From Agromyces bauzanensis (GTDB lineage: Bacteria; Actinomycetota; Actinomycetes; Actinomycetales; Microbacteriaceae): DNA of 64,000 bases. Shown one piece after another: positions 46,123 to 55,866 of the stretch. Numbering within the stretch: the stretch's first letter is position 1; every line of letters starts with the position of its first letter. The DNA lies in assembly GCF_014645655.1 (NCBI RefSeq), contig NZ_BMMD01000005.1:1-64000 (forward strand), read 5' to 3'. The position numbers and the translations under genes are program-made. Under the pieces are notes generated by a model. That model was given only the letters and a program-made list of their open reading frames with translations. It was not told the DNA's origin and did not search any database.

Positions 46123-46869
46123 CTACTTCCTGCCCTGCGCCGCGACCGCGGCCGCGCCGGCCGCCGCCGCCTCGGGGTCGAGGTACTCGCCCGGCTTCGC
46201 CGGCATGAAGTCCTCGCCGAGCTCGTACACCAGGGGGATGCCGGTGGGGATGTTCAGCTCGGCGATGTCGTCGTCGGAGATGCCGTCCAGGTGCTTCACG
46301 AGCGCGCGCAGCGAGTTGCCGTGCGCGGTCACGAGGACCGTCTTGCCATCGCGCAGGTCGGGCATGATGTCGGACTCCCAGTACGGCAGCATGCGCGCGA
46401 TGACGTCCTTCAGGCATTCGGTGCGGGGCATCTCGGCGTCGGAGAGGTTGGCGTAGCGCGGGTCGCCGACCTGCGACCACTCGCTGTCGTCCGCGATCGG
46501 CGGCGGCGGGGTGTCGAACGAGCGTCGCCAGAGCATGAACTGCTCCTGCCCGTACTTCTCGAGTGTCTCCGCCTTGTCGAGGCCCTGCAGTGCGCCGTAG
46601 TGGCGCTCGTTCAGGCGCCACGAGCGGCGCACGTCGATCCAGAGCCGGTCGGCCTCCTCGAGGGCGATGTCGGCGGTCTGGATGGCTCGCGTGAGCACCG
46701 AGGTGTGCAGCACCTCGGGCAGGACGCCCTGCTCGACGAGCAGCTCTCCCGCTCGCTTCGCCTCGGCACGGCCGAGATCGCTGAGCCGCACGTCGACCCA
46801 GCCGGTGAACAGGTTCCTCTGGTTCCAATCGCTCTGGCCATGGCGCAGCAGCACGAGGGTGTGTGGCAT
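46123..46869 (-). CDS. gpmA: phosphoglycerate mutase, 2,3-BPG-dependent
   Basis: This 248-aa histidine phosphatase superfamily enzyme has the phospho-His in [20 protein letters not shown], the [21 protein letters not shown] segment and the second His in [19 protein letters not shown]. It interconverts 3- and 2-phosphoglycerate in glycolysis. ATG 46869. The C-terminus is an Ala-rich tail. Confidence 0.96.
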   Translation of the reverse strand: MPHTLVLLRHGQSDWNQRNLFTGWVDVRLSDLGRAEAKRAGELLVEQGVLPEVLHTSVLTRAIQTADIALEEADRLWIDVRRSWRLNERHYGALQGLDKAETLEKYGQEQFMLWRRSFDTPPPPIADDSEWSQVGDPRYANLSDAEMPRTECLKDVIARMLPYWESDIMPDLRDGKTVLVTAHGNSLRALVKHLDGISDDDIAELNIPTGIPLVYELGEDFMPAKPGEYLDPEAAAAGAAAVAAQGRK

Positions 46870-46925
46870 GCGGTCCAGCCTAATGGGGGCGAACCTCAAG
46901 CTTCGCGCTGCAAAACTTGGAGACC

Positions 46926-47309
46926 GTGCCCGTCGGATCCATCACCCGCGGCACGACGAACGCGAACCGGCTGCGGCGGATGGACCGCTGGATCTCCGAA
47001 CACCAGGCGTTCCGTCGCGCCGCCGACCCGTTCGTCGTCGACCTCGGATACGGCGCGAGCGGCGTCACGACGTTCGAGCTCGCGACCCGCCTCGCGAACG
47101 TGCGACCCGATGTCGAGGCGCTCGGCCTCGAGATCGATCCCGGCCGCGTGCACGCTGCACCGGCGCAGCTCGATCGGCTCGATCATGGAGGGCGCTCGTT
47201 CCCGCCCGGCCGCGCGGTGCGGTTCGACCTCGGCGGATTCGAGCTGCCGACGATCGGCCGGATGCCGCAGGGTGGCGGGGTCGCGATCTCGGCCAGTTCG
47301 ACGCACTGA
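46926..47309 (+). pseudogene. class I SAM-dependent methyltransferase, truncated
   Basis: GTG 46926 opens [19 protein letters not shown], then DPFVVDLGYGASGVTTFELATRL (SAM-binding motif I, D-L-G-x-G) and ALGLEIDPGRVHAA (motif II). Homologues run to about 250 aa, but here homology stops near 47270 after FDLGGFELP and the frame ends. It is truncated by the same junction that damages the convergent FUSC gene. Confidence 0.65.
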
Positions 47310-48291
47310 TCATGTTCCCGACCTCGGACGACCCGTGCACGACGCGACCGACATGCGCGGGAACTGGTCGGCAGGATCGCGAGGGAATCGAGGTGGCGCG
47401 TGATCTCGGCGAACGCCTGCCTCGCCGCCGGTTGCTGCGAGACGTCGCGCAGCGAGTCGGCGAGCAGGCCGACCGCGACGGCGATGCGCGCGTTGCACGT
47501 CGGCGACCTCCGGCCTCGGGCGACCGTCGCGCAGCACCCACTCGATGCGCCGCGCGATGATCCGAAGGTTCCTCGTCGCGAGATCGAGCCCCGCGAGCAT
47601 GATGCGCTGGCGCTCGAGGTCGAAGCGAGAACCCCGCACGAGCGGGGAGATGCGCGCGACGGCGAGACCGGAGTCGACCGAAGTCGTCCAATTCTCCACG
47701 AGCGTTGCGTCGGCCGCCCCCGCGACAGCGCCCGGCCCGCGAGGTCCGTGCTGCCCGACCGCAGCGCCTCGGCGAGTTCGCCGGGCACCGCGACGTGCTC
47801 GCCGATGAGCCGACGCCCTCGCGTATCGATGCCCGGCGCGGATCGCGTGGGATGATCGCCGTCGCGGCCAGCGCGAACGCGCCCCCGACGGCCGCGTCGA
47901 TGGTGCGCACGAACGGCCCGCCCTCCGGAGCCGGTACGAGCATGACGAGCGTGCACTGCACGGCCGCGGCGATCGCGAATGCAGCGCGTTTCGCGGAAAC
48001 CAGCCGCGCGACGGCGAGCGTGAGGGCGAGCGCGACGGCGAACTGAACCACGCCCTGGCCGGAACCGAGGAGCAGCACCTCGGTGAGCGCGATGCCGAGC
48101 GACATTGCGACGACCGTCTCGAGCACGCGCACCGGGCGGGCGTCGCGCACGAAGCCGAGCGCCGTGATCGCGACGATCGCGGCGATCAGCGGCTGGTCGT
48201 GGCAGAGGACGAACCGCGCGAAGGCGTATGCGGCGGATGCCGTGACCGTGATCTGCAGGATCGCGGGCAGCGAATCGCGGAGCGGTGCCAC
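47310..48291 (-). pseudogene. FUSC-family (aromatic acid exporter-like) membrane protein, frameshifted
   Basis: From GTG 48291 the frame encodes APLRDSLPAILQITVTAS and six hydrophobic helices to about residue 150 (ADAVGGAFALAATAIIPRDP). The frame then shifts at least twice: RRLIGEHVAVPGELAEALRS continues in one frame, LDLATRNLRIIARRIEWVL in a second, and VAVGLLADSLRDVSQQPAAR back in the other. The C-terminal domain is thus readable only across frames. It was probably an aromatic acid exporter (FUSC) and is now a pseudogene, unless sequencing errors caused the shifts. Confidence 0.65.
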
Positions 48292-48328
48292 CCCGCTCCG
48301 AGTCGCACGGCGAGGCGGCCGGCGAGCG

Positions 48329-49486
48329 TCACTTCCGGACGCCGAGCCGGGGCAGCCGGGGCACGTCGGTCGCCGCCCCGGCACTCGCCGGCACGATCTC
48401 GACCTGGGCCGCGGCGACGTCGATGCCGTGGCTCTCGACGATGAGATCGAGGTCGGGCGGAACCTGCCGCTTGATCACGGCGAGCGCGATGGGTCCGAGC
48501 TCGTGGTGCATGGCACTCGACGTGACGCGCCCCACGACGCGGCGTTCGGGGGCTTCTCCCGGCTCGGGCTCGGGTCGCACTTTCTCGCCGACCACCGGAT
48601 CGCCCGGAACGGGCAGCGCGGTGTCGCTGCCGTCGAGGTGGAGCAGCACGAGCCGTCGCGGCGGGCGGCCGAGGTTCAGCACCTTCGCGACCGTCTCCTG
48701 CCCCTTGTAGCAGCCTTTGCCGAGATCGACGGCGCTACGCAGCCAGTCGAGTTCGTGCGGGATCGACTTCTCGTCGACCTCGGTGGCCAGTCGCGGACGC
48801 CAAGCGGCGATGCGGAGCGCCTCCGCCGCCAACGAGCCGGCCGCCGCCACCCGACCGGCGCGGACGGCGGCCGCGGCGTCGGCCAGCGCCGTGCGGGGCA
48901 CGACGCGCTCGATCCAGTGCCAGGCGGATGCCGGGTGCCCCGCGTCGGGGGCGTACCGGTGCGCCGTCGGGGCGGGCGACGACCAGGAGTCGGTCCAATC
49001 GAGCGCGACGCCGTTCGGCGCGAACGCGGGCGCCGCAGCATCCAGGGCCTTTGTCGACATCGCGCCCAGCACGGCCACCTCGGTCGAGCGGTCGGCCACC
49101 TCGACCCGCAGCATGAACCGCATGCGGTCGAGCCAGGTCGCCAGCGGCGCGGCATCCGCCCCTTCGACGACCAGCCAGGTCGACGCTCCGTCGTCGACGA
49201 CGTGCACGACGTGCTCGATACGACCGGAGGCATCGAGGAAGAGCGCCTCGGCCGAGGCGCCGGGGGCGAGCCGGTCGAGCGCCTGGCTCGCCATGGAGTG
49301 CAGCCAGGTGAGCCGGTCCGGGCCGGTCACCGTGAGCACGCCGCGGTTCGAGCAGTCGACGATCGCCTCGCCACGTTCGAGCCGGCGCTGCTCGACGATG
49401 GGGTTGCCGTAGTGGCCTACGACGCCTTGGTCGACCCCTTCGGCGGCGACGGCCCCGTCGAGAAGGAGGAACGGCGTGCCGGTCAT
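48329..49486 (-). CDS. folate-binding protein YgfZ-like
   Basis: This 385-aa protein of the GcvT/YgfZ family has the hallmark KGCYKGQETVAKVLN near residue 250, with the folate-binding N-terminal domain (DRLTWLHSMASQALDRLAPG and EALFLDASGRIEHVVHVV). YgfZ supports Fe-S cluster assembly and uses tetrahydrofolate. ATG 49486 shares its base with the stop of the upstream gene. Full length. Confidence 0.9.
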   Translation of the reverse strand: MTGTPFLLLDGAVAAEGVDQGVVGHYGNPIVEQRRLERGEAIVDCSNRGVLTVTGPDRLTWLHSMASQALDRLAPGASAEALFLDASGRIEHVVHVVDDGASTWLVVEGADAAPLATWLDRMRFMLRVEVADRSTEVAVLGAMSTKALDAAAPAFAPNGVALDWTDSWSSPAPTAHRYAPDAGHPASAWHWIERVVPRTALADAAAAVRAGRVAAAGSLAAEALRIAAWRPRLATEVDEKSIPHELDWLRSAVDLGKGCYKGQETVAKVLNLGRPPRRLVLLHLDGSDTALPVPGDPVVGEKVRPEPEPGEAPERRVVGRVTSSAMHHELGPIALAVIKRQVPPDLDLIVESHGIDVAAAQVEIVPASAGAATDVPRLPRLGVRK

Positions 49487-50094
49487 CAGTCCACCTTCGC
49501 GAGTCGGGCGGATGCGTGCGTACGCAGGTCCTGACCGAGCGCCGCGATGTCCCATGCCCAGAGCAGGTGGCCGTCGACGAGGCCGTAGAGGCGGGTCGCC
49601 GCGGCGTAATCCTTGGCGCCCGCGGTGCGCATGACCGCGTCGGTCGCGAGGTCGATGCGCGGCCCCTTGACCTGGCCGAGGTAGAGTTCGGCCACGCCGC
49701 CCGGGTGCACCAGCGACACCTCGAGGTCGAACCCCCCGTCGGCGTTGCGCAGCGTCTCGACGGACTCGGCGTCGCGATAGCGCGACCGGCCCACGGCCGG
49801 CAGCATCGCGGGACCGACGTCCCCCTCGCCGAGCCGGCGCTCGAGGCGCCAGTAGCCGGTCTCCGTCGTGAGCGGCGTGGGATCGCCGCCGGGATCGTCG
49901 GGGAACAGCCACGTGTACGACGTGTAGTTCAGGTGCGGCATCCCGTCGTGGCTGAAACTCAGGCGCTGGCCGAACTCGTGCGTGATCGACGCATCGCCCA
50001 CCTTGTAGTCGATGACGCCCGACCCCTCCCAGACCCCGACGAGCCAGGAGAGCGGAACGAGCTCGGCTGGCAGGTCAACGGGCAGCTCGATCAT
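49486..50094 (-). CDS. nitrobindin-like (FABP-family, DUF1794) protein
   Basis: This 202-aa beta-barrel of the actinobacterial FABP-like/nitrobindin family has the signature LSWLVGVWEGSGVIDYKVGDASITHEFGQRLSFSHDG near the N-terminus, a central TTETGYWRLE and a late heme-pocket-like region HLLWAWDIAALGQDL. Homologues bind heme b and convert peroxynitrite to nitrate. Heme binding is by family. Overlaps the ygfZ start by one base. Confidence 0.88.
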   Translation of the reverse strand: MIELPVDLPAELVPLSWLVGVWEGSGVIDYKVGDASITHEFGQRLSFSHDGMPHLNYTSYTWLFPDDPGGDPTPLTTETGYWRLERRLGEGDVGPAMLPAVGRSRYRDAESVETLRNADGGFDLEVSLVHPGGVAELYLGQVKGPRIDLATDAVMRTAGAKDYAAATRLYGLVDGHLLWAWDIAALGQDLRTHASARLAKVD

Positions 50095-50098
50095 GCGA

Positions 50099-50215
50099 CT
50101 AGCGCTGCCCCCTGAACAGCTTGTAGACGACGACGCCACTGATCCACGCGATGGCCAGGCTCGCGAGTCCGAGCAGGCCGATGAAGAGGAGTTCGAGGGC
50201 GAGCAACTGCGACAT
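50099..50215 (-). CDS. small single-helix membrane protein (38 aa)
   Basis: ATG 50215 opens a 38-codon ORF: MSQLLALELLFIGLLGLASL followed by AIAWISGVVVYKLFRGQR. One long membrane helix is followed by a basic tail. It is 4 bp upstream of the nitrobindin-like gene on the same strand. Such mini-proteins are often missed by gene callers. Function unknown. Confidence 0.65.
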   Translation of the reverse strand: MSQLLALELLFIGLLGLASLAIAWISGVVVYKLFRGQR

Positions 50216-50231
50216 GCCTCGAGTCTACCCG

Positions 50232-50546
50232 TCAGGCCGAGGCGGCGGGCACCACGGCGAGCGCCGCGATCGCCACCACGAGGGTCGCCCCCGCGATGCT
50301 CGTGCTCGCTCGCGTGACGAAGCCGCTCGGGCGTCGCGCGGCGAGCTGCACGACGAGCGAGGCGACCACGCTGGTCGCCAGCACGACGCCGAGCGCGCCG
50401 TAGACCGCGAGCGGCGAGGCGTCGCCGAACCAGTCCGTCGTGCCCGTGTAGGCGAGGGCGATGACCGTGACCGCGCCGACGATCGAGATCGCCCAGACGA
50501 GCAGGATGCCGGGCCATCCGCCCCGCGTCTCCGAACCCGCCTGCAT
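50232..50546 (-). CDS. membrane protein of unknown function
   Basis: This 104-aa protein is read from ATG 50546 ([11 protein letters not shown]). It has three membrane helices (about residues 12-33, 47-69 and 80-103). It is divergent from glnR. No recognised domain. It precedes the 38-aa ORF and may form an operon with it and the nitrobindin gene. Confidence 0.65.
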   Translation of the reverse strand: MQAGSETRGGWPGILLVWAISIVGAVTVIALAYTGTTDWFGDASPLAVYGALGVVLATSVVASLVVQLAARRPSGFVTRASTSIAGATLVVAIAALAVVPAASA

Positions 50547-50644
50547 CGTCTCCCCATTCGCGTCGTCATACCGGGTGCCCGGCGTCACGTAGTATTGACC
50601 GCACCTTACTACTGGAGGCCACTGACTGCGGAGGGAGTACTGCC

Positions 50645-51334
50645 GTGGCGCAGCTGCTGATCCTGTCGCCGGCGGCCAACGAAGACGTTCTCCCGGCTCT
50701 GTCGCTCCTGTCTCATCGAACGCGGGTCATCCCCGCTTCGCCCGAGCAGCTGGTCAGAGCGCCCGAATCCGATCTCGTCCTCCTCGATGCGCGCACGAAC
50801 CTCGCCGCCGCCAAGGCGCTCTCGCAGATCCTTCGCACCACCGGGATCTCCGTGCCGCTCATCCTCATCGTCACCGAGGGCGGCCTCACCGCCGTCACGC
50901 CCGACTGGGGCGTCGACGACGTCGTGCTCGATCACGCCGGGCCCGCCGAGGTCGATGCCCGCATCCGGCTCGCGATCGGCCGGGCCCAGACCACCCAGCC
51001 GGCCGAGCGGATCCAGACCTCCGGCGTCGTCATCGACGAGGCGAGCTATTCCGCGAAAGTGCACGGCCGCACGCTCGACCTCACCTACAAGGAGTTCGAG
51101 CTCCTCCGGTTCCTCGCCGCGCATCCGTCGCGCGTCTTCACCCGCGAGCAACTGCTCAGCGAGGTCTGGGGCTACGACTACTTCGGCGGCACGCGCACGG
51201 TCGACGTGCACGTGCGACGACTGCGCGCAAAGCTCGGCGACCTCGACAGCCTCATCGGCACCGTGCGGAACGTCGGGTATCGGTTCAACGTGCACGAGGA
51301 GGACGACGAGGGCGCCGCCGTCACAGCACGTTGA
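50645..51334 (+). CDS. glnR: nitrogen regulator GlnR
   Basis: This 229-aa orphan response regulator has an N-terminal receiver-like domain ([59 protein letters not shown]) that keeps one Asp near residue 44 but lacks the full phosphorylation pocket. The C-terminal winged helix is near-identical to GlnR ([54 protein letters not shown]). GlnR controls nitrogen assimilation genes in actinobacteria. GGAGGGA precedes GTG 50645. No kinase gene lies adjacent, as for GlnR elsewhere. Confidence 0.92.
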   Translation: MAQLLILSPAANEDVLPALSLLSHRTRVIPASPEQLVRAPESDLVLLDARTNLAAAKALSQILRTTGISVPLILIVTEGGLTAVTPDWGVDDVVLDHAGPAEVDARIRLAIGRAQTTQPAERIQTSGVVIDEASYSAKVHGRTLDLTYKEFELLRFLAAHPSRVFTREQLLSEVWGYDYFGGTRTVDVHVRRLRAKLGDLDSLIGTVRNVGYRFNVHEEDDEGAAVTAR

Positions 51335-51347
51335 CACCACGTTCACC
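51330..51347. promoter_or_regulatory. PHO box upstream of ppk
   Basis: GTTGACA (51330-51336), four bases, GTTCACC (51341-51347): two direct repeats 11 bp apart. A weaker unit (CGTCACA) lies 11 bp further up at 51319. The glnR stop codon is inside the box. It is 33 bp ahead of the ppk ATG. Confidence 0.75.
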
Positions 51348-51380
51348 TGCCGCGACCGAAGCGAATGGCAAGATGAGGGG

Positions 51381-53555
51381 ATGACTGACAGCGTCCTCGA
51401 CGAAGACCGTACGTCGAGCGACTTCGACGACGACTTCGAGCCCTTCGACATCGAGGGCGCCCCCGAGTTGCTCGCCGAACGCTACCTCGACCGTGAGCTC
51501 GGCTGGCTCGCGTTCAACCAGCGGGTGCTCGAACTCGCCGAGGACTCACGAGTGCCGGTGCTCGAACGGGCGAACTTCCTCGCGATCTTCGCCTCGAACC
51601 TCGACGAGTTCTTCATGGTGCGGGTCGCCGGCCTGAAACGTCGCATCGCCACGGGACTCGCGGTTCCCACGAACGTCGGACGCTCCCCGGTGGACGTGCT
51701 GACCGACATCTCCCGGAAGGCCGGCGAGCTACAGTTGCGGCACGCGGCCGCGTACCAGGAGCTCGTGAAGCCGGCGCTTGCCCAGGCCGGCATCCGCATC
51801 GTCTCGTGGGCCGAGCTCGGCGCCGCCGAGGTCGCGCACCTCCGCGACTACTTCTCCAGCCAGATCTTCCCGGTGCTCATGCCGCTTGCAGTCGACCCCG
51901 CGCACCCCTTCCCGTACATCTCCGGGCTCTCGCTGAACCTCTCGGTACGGGTGCGGAACAGCCGCACCGGCCGCCAGGAGTTCGCCCGCGTCAAGGTGCC
52001 GCAGATGCTGCCGCGGTTCGTCCGCGTCGACCCCGCGGAATCGGTCGAGAACGCTCGCTACGTCGCGCTCGAGGAGCTCATCGCCAACCACCTCGGCGAC
52101 CTCTTCCCCGGCATGGAGATCGTCGAGCACCACGTGTTCCGGGTCACCCGCAACGAGGACGTCGAGATCGAGGAGGACGAGACCGAGAACCTCATCCAAG
52201 CGCTAGAGAAGGAGCTGCTCCGCCGCCGGTTCGGTCCGCCCATCCGCCTAGAGATCACCGACGACATGGACGAGGTCACCCTCGGCCTGCTTTCGCGCGA
52301 GCTCGACCTGCCCGACCAGGGCATCGTCCGCCTGCCCGCCCCGCTCGACCTCGGAGGACTCTTCGACCTCGCGAGACTCGACCGGCCCGAGCTGCATTAC
52401 CCAACGCACGTGCCGACGACGAGCATCCTGCTGCAGCCGCCCGAACCGAACATTCGGCCCGACATGTTCGCGGCGATCGCGCGCAAGGACGTGCTGCTGC
52501 ACCATCCGTACGAGTCGTTCGCGACGAGCGTGCAGGCGTTCCTCGAGCAGGCCGCGGCCGACCCCGACGTGCTCGCCATCAAGCAGACCCTGTACCGCAC
52601 GTCCGGCGACTCCCCCATCGTCACAGCCCTCATCGACGCCGCCGAGTCGGGGAAGCAGGTGCTCGCGCTCGTCGAGATCAAGGCGCGCTTCGACGAGGCC
52701 GCGAACATCACATGGGCGCGCAAGCTCGAGAAGGCGGGCGTGCACGTGGTCTACGGCCTCGTCGGGCTGAAGACCCACTGCAAGGCCGCGCTCGTCATCC
52801 GCCAGGAGAAGGGCGTACTCCGGCACTACAGCCACATCGGCACAGGCAACTACAACCCGAAGACGAGCCGCATCTACGAGGACCTGGGCCTCCTCACGGC
52901 CGACGCCCAGGTCGGCAAGGACCTCACCCGGCTCTTCAACGAACTCTCCGGCTACGCGATCGAGAAGAAGTTCAAGCGGCTCCTCGTGGCACCGCTGCAC
53001 CTGCGCAACGGCCTGTTGAAGCTCATCGCAGCGGAGACGCGCAACGCCGAGGCCGACCGGCCCTGCGGCATCCGGATCAAGGTCAACTCGATCGTCGACG
53101 AGGCGATCATCGACGCGCTCTACCGGGCGTCGAACGCCGGCGTGCCGGTCGACGTGTGGGTGCGCGGCATCTGCAGCCTGCGGCCGGGCATCCCGGGACT
53201 GAGCGAGAACATCCGGGTCCGCTCGATCCTCGGGCGGTACCTCGAGCACTCCCGCGTCTTCTCGTTCCTGAACGGCGGTGAACCGCAGGTCTACATCGGG
53301 TCGGCCGACATGATGCATCGCAACCTCGACCGTCGGGTCGAGGCGCTCGTCCGCCTCACTGAGCCCGACCACCTCGCCGAGATCGACGCGCTCTTCGACC
53401 TCGCAATGGACGAATCCACGAGTTCGTGGCGCCTCGACGGCGACGGCGAGTGGATCCGCTCCTCGACCGACGCCGAGGGCCGCCCGCTGGTCGACATCCA
53501 GAACCTCCTCATGCAGCAGATCGGACAACGCACCCGCTCGGGGAAGCGGCGGTGA
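51381..53555 (+). CDS. ppk1: polyphosphate kinase 1
   Basis: This 724-aa enzyme makes long-chain polyphosphate from ATP. It has the N domain ([20 protein letters not shown]), the head domain, then the PLD-like catalytic domains with [20 protein letters not shown] (phospho-His), [23 protein letters not shown] and the second site [15 protein letters not shown]. It is full length. A PHO box in front indicates phosphate control. The NUDIX gene overlaps its stop, so polyphosphate and nucleotide clean-up are co-expressed. Confidence 0.96.
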   Translation: MTDSVLDEDRTSSDFDDDFEPFDIEGAPELLAERYLDRELGWLAFNQRVLELAEDSRVPVLERANFLAIFASNLDEFFMVRVAGLKRRIATGLAVPTNVGRSPVDVLTDISRKAGELQLRHAAAYQELVKPALAQAGIRIVSWAELGAAEVAHLRDYFSSQIFPVLMPLAVDPAHPFPYISGLSLNLSVRVRNSRTGRQEFARVKVPQMLPRFVRVDPAESVENARYVALEELIANHLGDLFPGMEIVEHHVFRVTRNEDVEIEEDETENLIQALEKELLRRRFGPPIRLEITDDMDEVTLGLLSRELDLPDQGIVRLPAPLDLGGLFDLARLDRPELHYPTHVPTTSILLQPPEPNIRPDMFAAIARKDVLLHHPYESFATSVQAFLEQAAADPDVLAIKQTLYRTSGDSPIVTALIDAAESGKQVLALVEIKARFDEAANITWARKLEKAGVHVVYGLVGLKTHCKAALVIRQEKGVLRHYSHIGTGNYNPKTSRIYEDLGLLTADAQVGKDLTRLFNELSGYAIEKKFKRLLVAPLHLRNGLLKLIAAETRNAEADRPCGIRIKVNSIVDEAIIDALYRASNAGVPVDVWVRGICSLRPGIPGLSENIRVRSILGRYLEHSRVFSFLNGGEPQVYIGSADMMHRNLDRRVEALVRLTEPDHLAEIDALFDLAMDESTSSWRLDGDGEWIRSSTDAEGRPLVDIQNLLMQQIGQRTRSGKRR

Positions 53556-54487
53556 CCACGGCGGTCTATGCAGCAGGGGCCGTGTGCTGGCGCCTCATCG
53601 AGGGCAAGCTGCACGTGCTGGTGATCCACCGCACCGTATACGGCGATGTCACGATCCCCAAGGGCAAGGTCGATCCGGGCGAGTCGCTGCCGCGCACGGC
53701 CGTGCGCGAGATCGCGGAGGAGACGGGCCTCGAGGTCGCGCTCGGCGTGCCCCTCGGCGTCTCACGGTACACGCTCGCGAGCGGCCGCGAGAAGATCGTG
53801 CACTACTGGGCAGCGGAGGTGAACGAGCGGGCCGTGCAGCGCTCGACGTTCAAGCCCAACGCTGAGGTCGCCGCCTTGGAGTGGGTCACGATCAAGCGTG
53901 CCCGCAGGTACCTCAGCTACCCGCCCGACGTGGAGATCCTCGAGAACTTCGCGAAGCTCGTCCAGCAGGGGGTCACGAGTACCTTCGCACTCCTCCTCGT
54001 GCGGCACGGGAAGGCCGTCGGGCGCAGCGGCTGGAGCGGTCCGGATGCCACGAGGCCGCTGGTCGACCGGGGCGTCGCCCAGGCCGCGGCCCTCGTCGAC
54101 ACGCTCACCGCCTGGGCGCCGAAGCGCATCGTGTCCAGCCCCACGGTACGCTGCGTGACCACGGTGACGCCGCTCGCGGCGGCGACGGGCATCCGCATCA
54201 AGGGCGACGAGGGCATCAGCCAGGACGCGTGGGAGTCCGGCGAGGACGAGGTGCGACGCGTCGTCGGCAAGCGCGTGCGGTCGGGCAGGAGCGCCGTGAT
54301 CTGCAGCCACGGCCCGGTGCTGCCGCAGATCGTCCGGGAGATCGCGCTCGCGACCGGCACCCCGCTCGGTTCGTATGTGACGGATGCCGCGGAGCTCGAG
54401 CCCGGGGCGTTCAGCGTCGTCCACCTCTCCGTGACGAACTCGGGGTCGGGCATCATCGCGATCGAGACGCACGCGCCCCGCGCCTGA
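53552..54487 (+). CDS. NUDIX hydrolase fused to histidine phosphatase (MutT1-like)
   Basis: This 311-aa bifunctional protein has the NUDIX box [23 protein letters not shown] near residues 38-60 and a C-terminal SixA/phosphoglycerate mutase-like phosphatase with [17 protein letters not shown] (phospho-His) and CSHGPVLPQ (second His). The layout matches mycobacterial MutT1, which hydrolyses 8-oxo-dGTP and nucleoside diphosphates, sanitising the nucleotide pool. GTG 53552 overlaps the ppk stop (GTGA). Confidence 0.9.
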   Translation: MTTAVYAAGAVCWRLIEGKLHVLVIHRTVYGDVTIPKGKVDPGESLPRTAVREIAEETGLEVALGVPLGVSRYTLASGREKIVHYWAAEVNERAVQRSTFKPNAEVAALEWVTIKRARRYLSYPPDVEILENFAKLVQQGVTSTFALLLVRHGKAVGRSGWSGPDATRPLVDRGVAQAAALVDTLTAWAPKRIVSSPTVRCVTTVTPLAAATGIRIKGDEGISQDAWESGEDEVRRVVGKRVRSGRSAVICSHGPVLPQIVREIALATGTPLGSYVTDAAELEPGAFSVVHLSVTNSGSGIIAIETHAPRA

Positions 54488-54566
54488 TGCCGCGGGTCGA
54501 GGCGCGGGCTGCGCGCCGCTGCGGCCCCGCGGGGCCTCGGGGCGACATCCGCATTGGTCCGTGGTC

Positions 54567-54584
54567 GTTCACCTTCCGTTCACC
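54567..54584. promoter_or_regulatory. PHO box upstream of pstS
   Basis: Two perfect GTTCACC units (54567-54573 and 54578-54584) 11 bp apart, the core of an actinobacterial PHO box. It is 94 bp ahead of the pstS GTG. Confidence 0.85.
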
Positions 54585-54677
54585 GACGTGGCGGAAGCTC
54601 GTAAGGCCCGCGACCTAACGTCGCAGGCGAGCCAGCACCGGCTCGACCCCTGCAATTCGAACCCGGAAGGGAATCAC

Positions 54678-55769
54678 GTGAACCTCAAGCGTTTCGGCGT
54701 GCCCGCCGTCATCGCCGTCACCGCGGCGCTCGCGCTCAGCTCCTGTGCCTCGAACGAAGGCGGGGCGACCCCCGAGGAGTCGCCCTCGTCGCTCTCGGGC
54801 AACCTCGTCGGCGCCGGCGCGTCGTCGCAGGACGCCGCCCAGAAGGCGTGGACCGCCGGTTTCCAGACCGCGAACCCCGACGTCACCATCAACTACGACC
54901 CGACCGGCTCGGGCGCGGGGCGTGAGACGTTCCTCCAGGGCGCCAGCGACTTCGCCGGCTCCGACCGGGCATTCGACGACGAGGAGATCGCCGCGGGCGG
55001 CTTCGCGAAGTGCGCGCCGGACTCGAGCATCGTCGAGCTCCCCCTCTACGTCTCGCCGATCGCCGTGATCTTCAACCTCGAGGGCGTCGACACGCTGGAC
55101 CTCGACCCGGCGACGCTCGCGGGCATCTTCGCGGGCACCATCACCAAGTGGAACGACCCGGCCATCGCCGCCCTCAACGAGGGTGTCGAGTTGCCCGACC
55201 AGGCGATCACCCCCGTGCACCGCTCCGACGACTCGGGCACCACCGAGAACTTCACGGACTACCTCTTCGCCGCGGCGCCTGAGGTGTGGACGTGGGAGGC
55301 AGACGGCGTGTGGCCGTTCGAGGGCGGCGAGGCCGCCCAGGGCACCTCAGGTGTGGTCGACGCGGTCACCAACGGTACGGGCACCATCGGCTACGCCGAC
55401 GCGTCCCGCGCCGGTGACCTCGGCACCGTCGCGGTGCAGGTCGGCGACGAGTTCGTGCCGTACTCGCCCGAGGCTGCCGCCGCCATCGTCGACGCCTCAC
55501 CGTTCGTCGAGGGCCGTGCCGAGGGCGACCTCGCGATCGAGCTCGACCGCAGCCCCTCCGAGGGCGGCGTCTACCCGATCGTGCTGGTCAGCTACCTGGT
55601 CGCCTGCCAGGAGTACGCCGAGCCCGAGAACGTCGAGCTCGTCAAGGCCTACCTCAGCTACATCGCGAGCCCCGAGGGCCAGGATGTCGCGGCCGCGGAC
55701 GCCGGCTCCGCGCCCATCTCGGACACGCTCCGCGAGAAGGTCGTGGCTGCGATCGACTCGATCCAGTAG
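54678..55769 (+). CDS. pstS: phosphate ABC transporter substrate-binding lipoprotein PstS
   Basis: This 363-aa protein is read from GTG 54678 with GGAAGGGA upstream. Lipobox ALALSSCASN (Cys near residue 23). The mature phosphate-binding fold has GAGASSQDAAQKAWTAGF, DPTGSGAGRETFLQG, DFAGSDRAF and HRSDDSGTTENFTDYL, whose Ser, Asp, Thr and Gly residues contact phosphate. It captures phosphate outside the membrane. A hairpin separates it from pstC. Confidence 0.96.
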   Translation: MNLKRFGVPAVIAVTAALALSSCASNEGGATPEESPSSLSGNLVGAGASSQDAAQKAWTAGFQTANPDVTINYDPTGSGAGRETFLQGASDFAGSDRAFDDEEIAAGGFAKCAPDSSIVELPLYVSPIAVIFNLEGVDTLDLDPATLAGIFAGTITKWNDPAIAALNEGVELPDQAITPVHRSDDSGTTENFTDYLFAAAPEVWTWEADGVWPFEGGEAAQGTSGVVDAVTNGTGTIGYADASRAGDLGTVAVQVGDEFVPYSPEAAAAIVDASPFVEGRAEGDLAIELDRSPSEGGVYPIVLVSYLVACQEYAEPENVELVKAYLSYIASPEGQDVAAADAGSAPISDTLREKVVAAIDSIQ

Positions 55770-55775
55770 CAGGTT

Positions 55776-55819
55776 CGTGCCCGACCCCGACGGTTCCACC
55801 GAACCCGGGGTCGGGCACG
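55776..55819 (+). terminator. attenuating hairpin between pstS and pstC
   Basis: CGTGCCCGACCCCG (55776-55789) pairs with CGGGGTCGGGCACG (55806-55819) around a 16-base loop. Leaky termination here would give more PstS than PstCAB, as expected from stoichiometry. Confidence 0.7.
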
Positions 55820-55866
55820 ACCGCGTCTCCAGATACAGCACTCACAGAACCCGAGGATTGCGCCGG

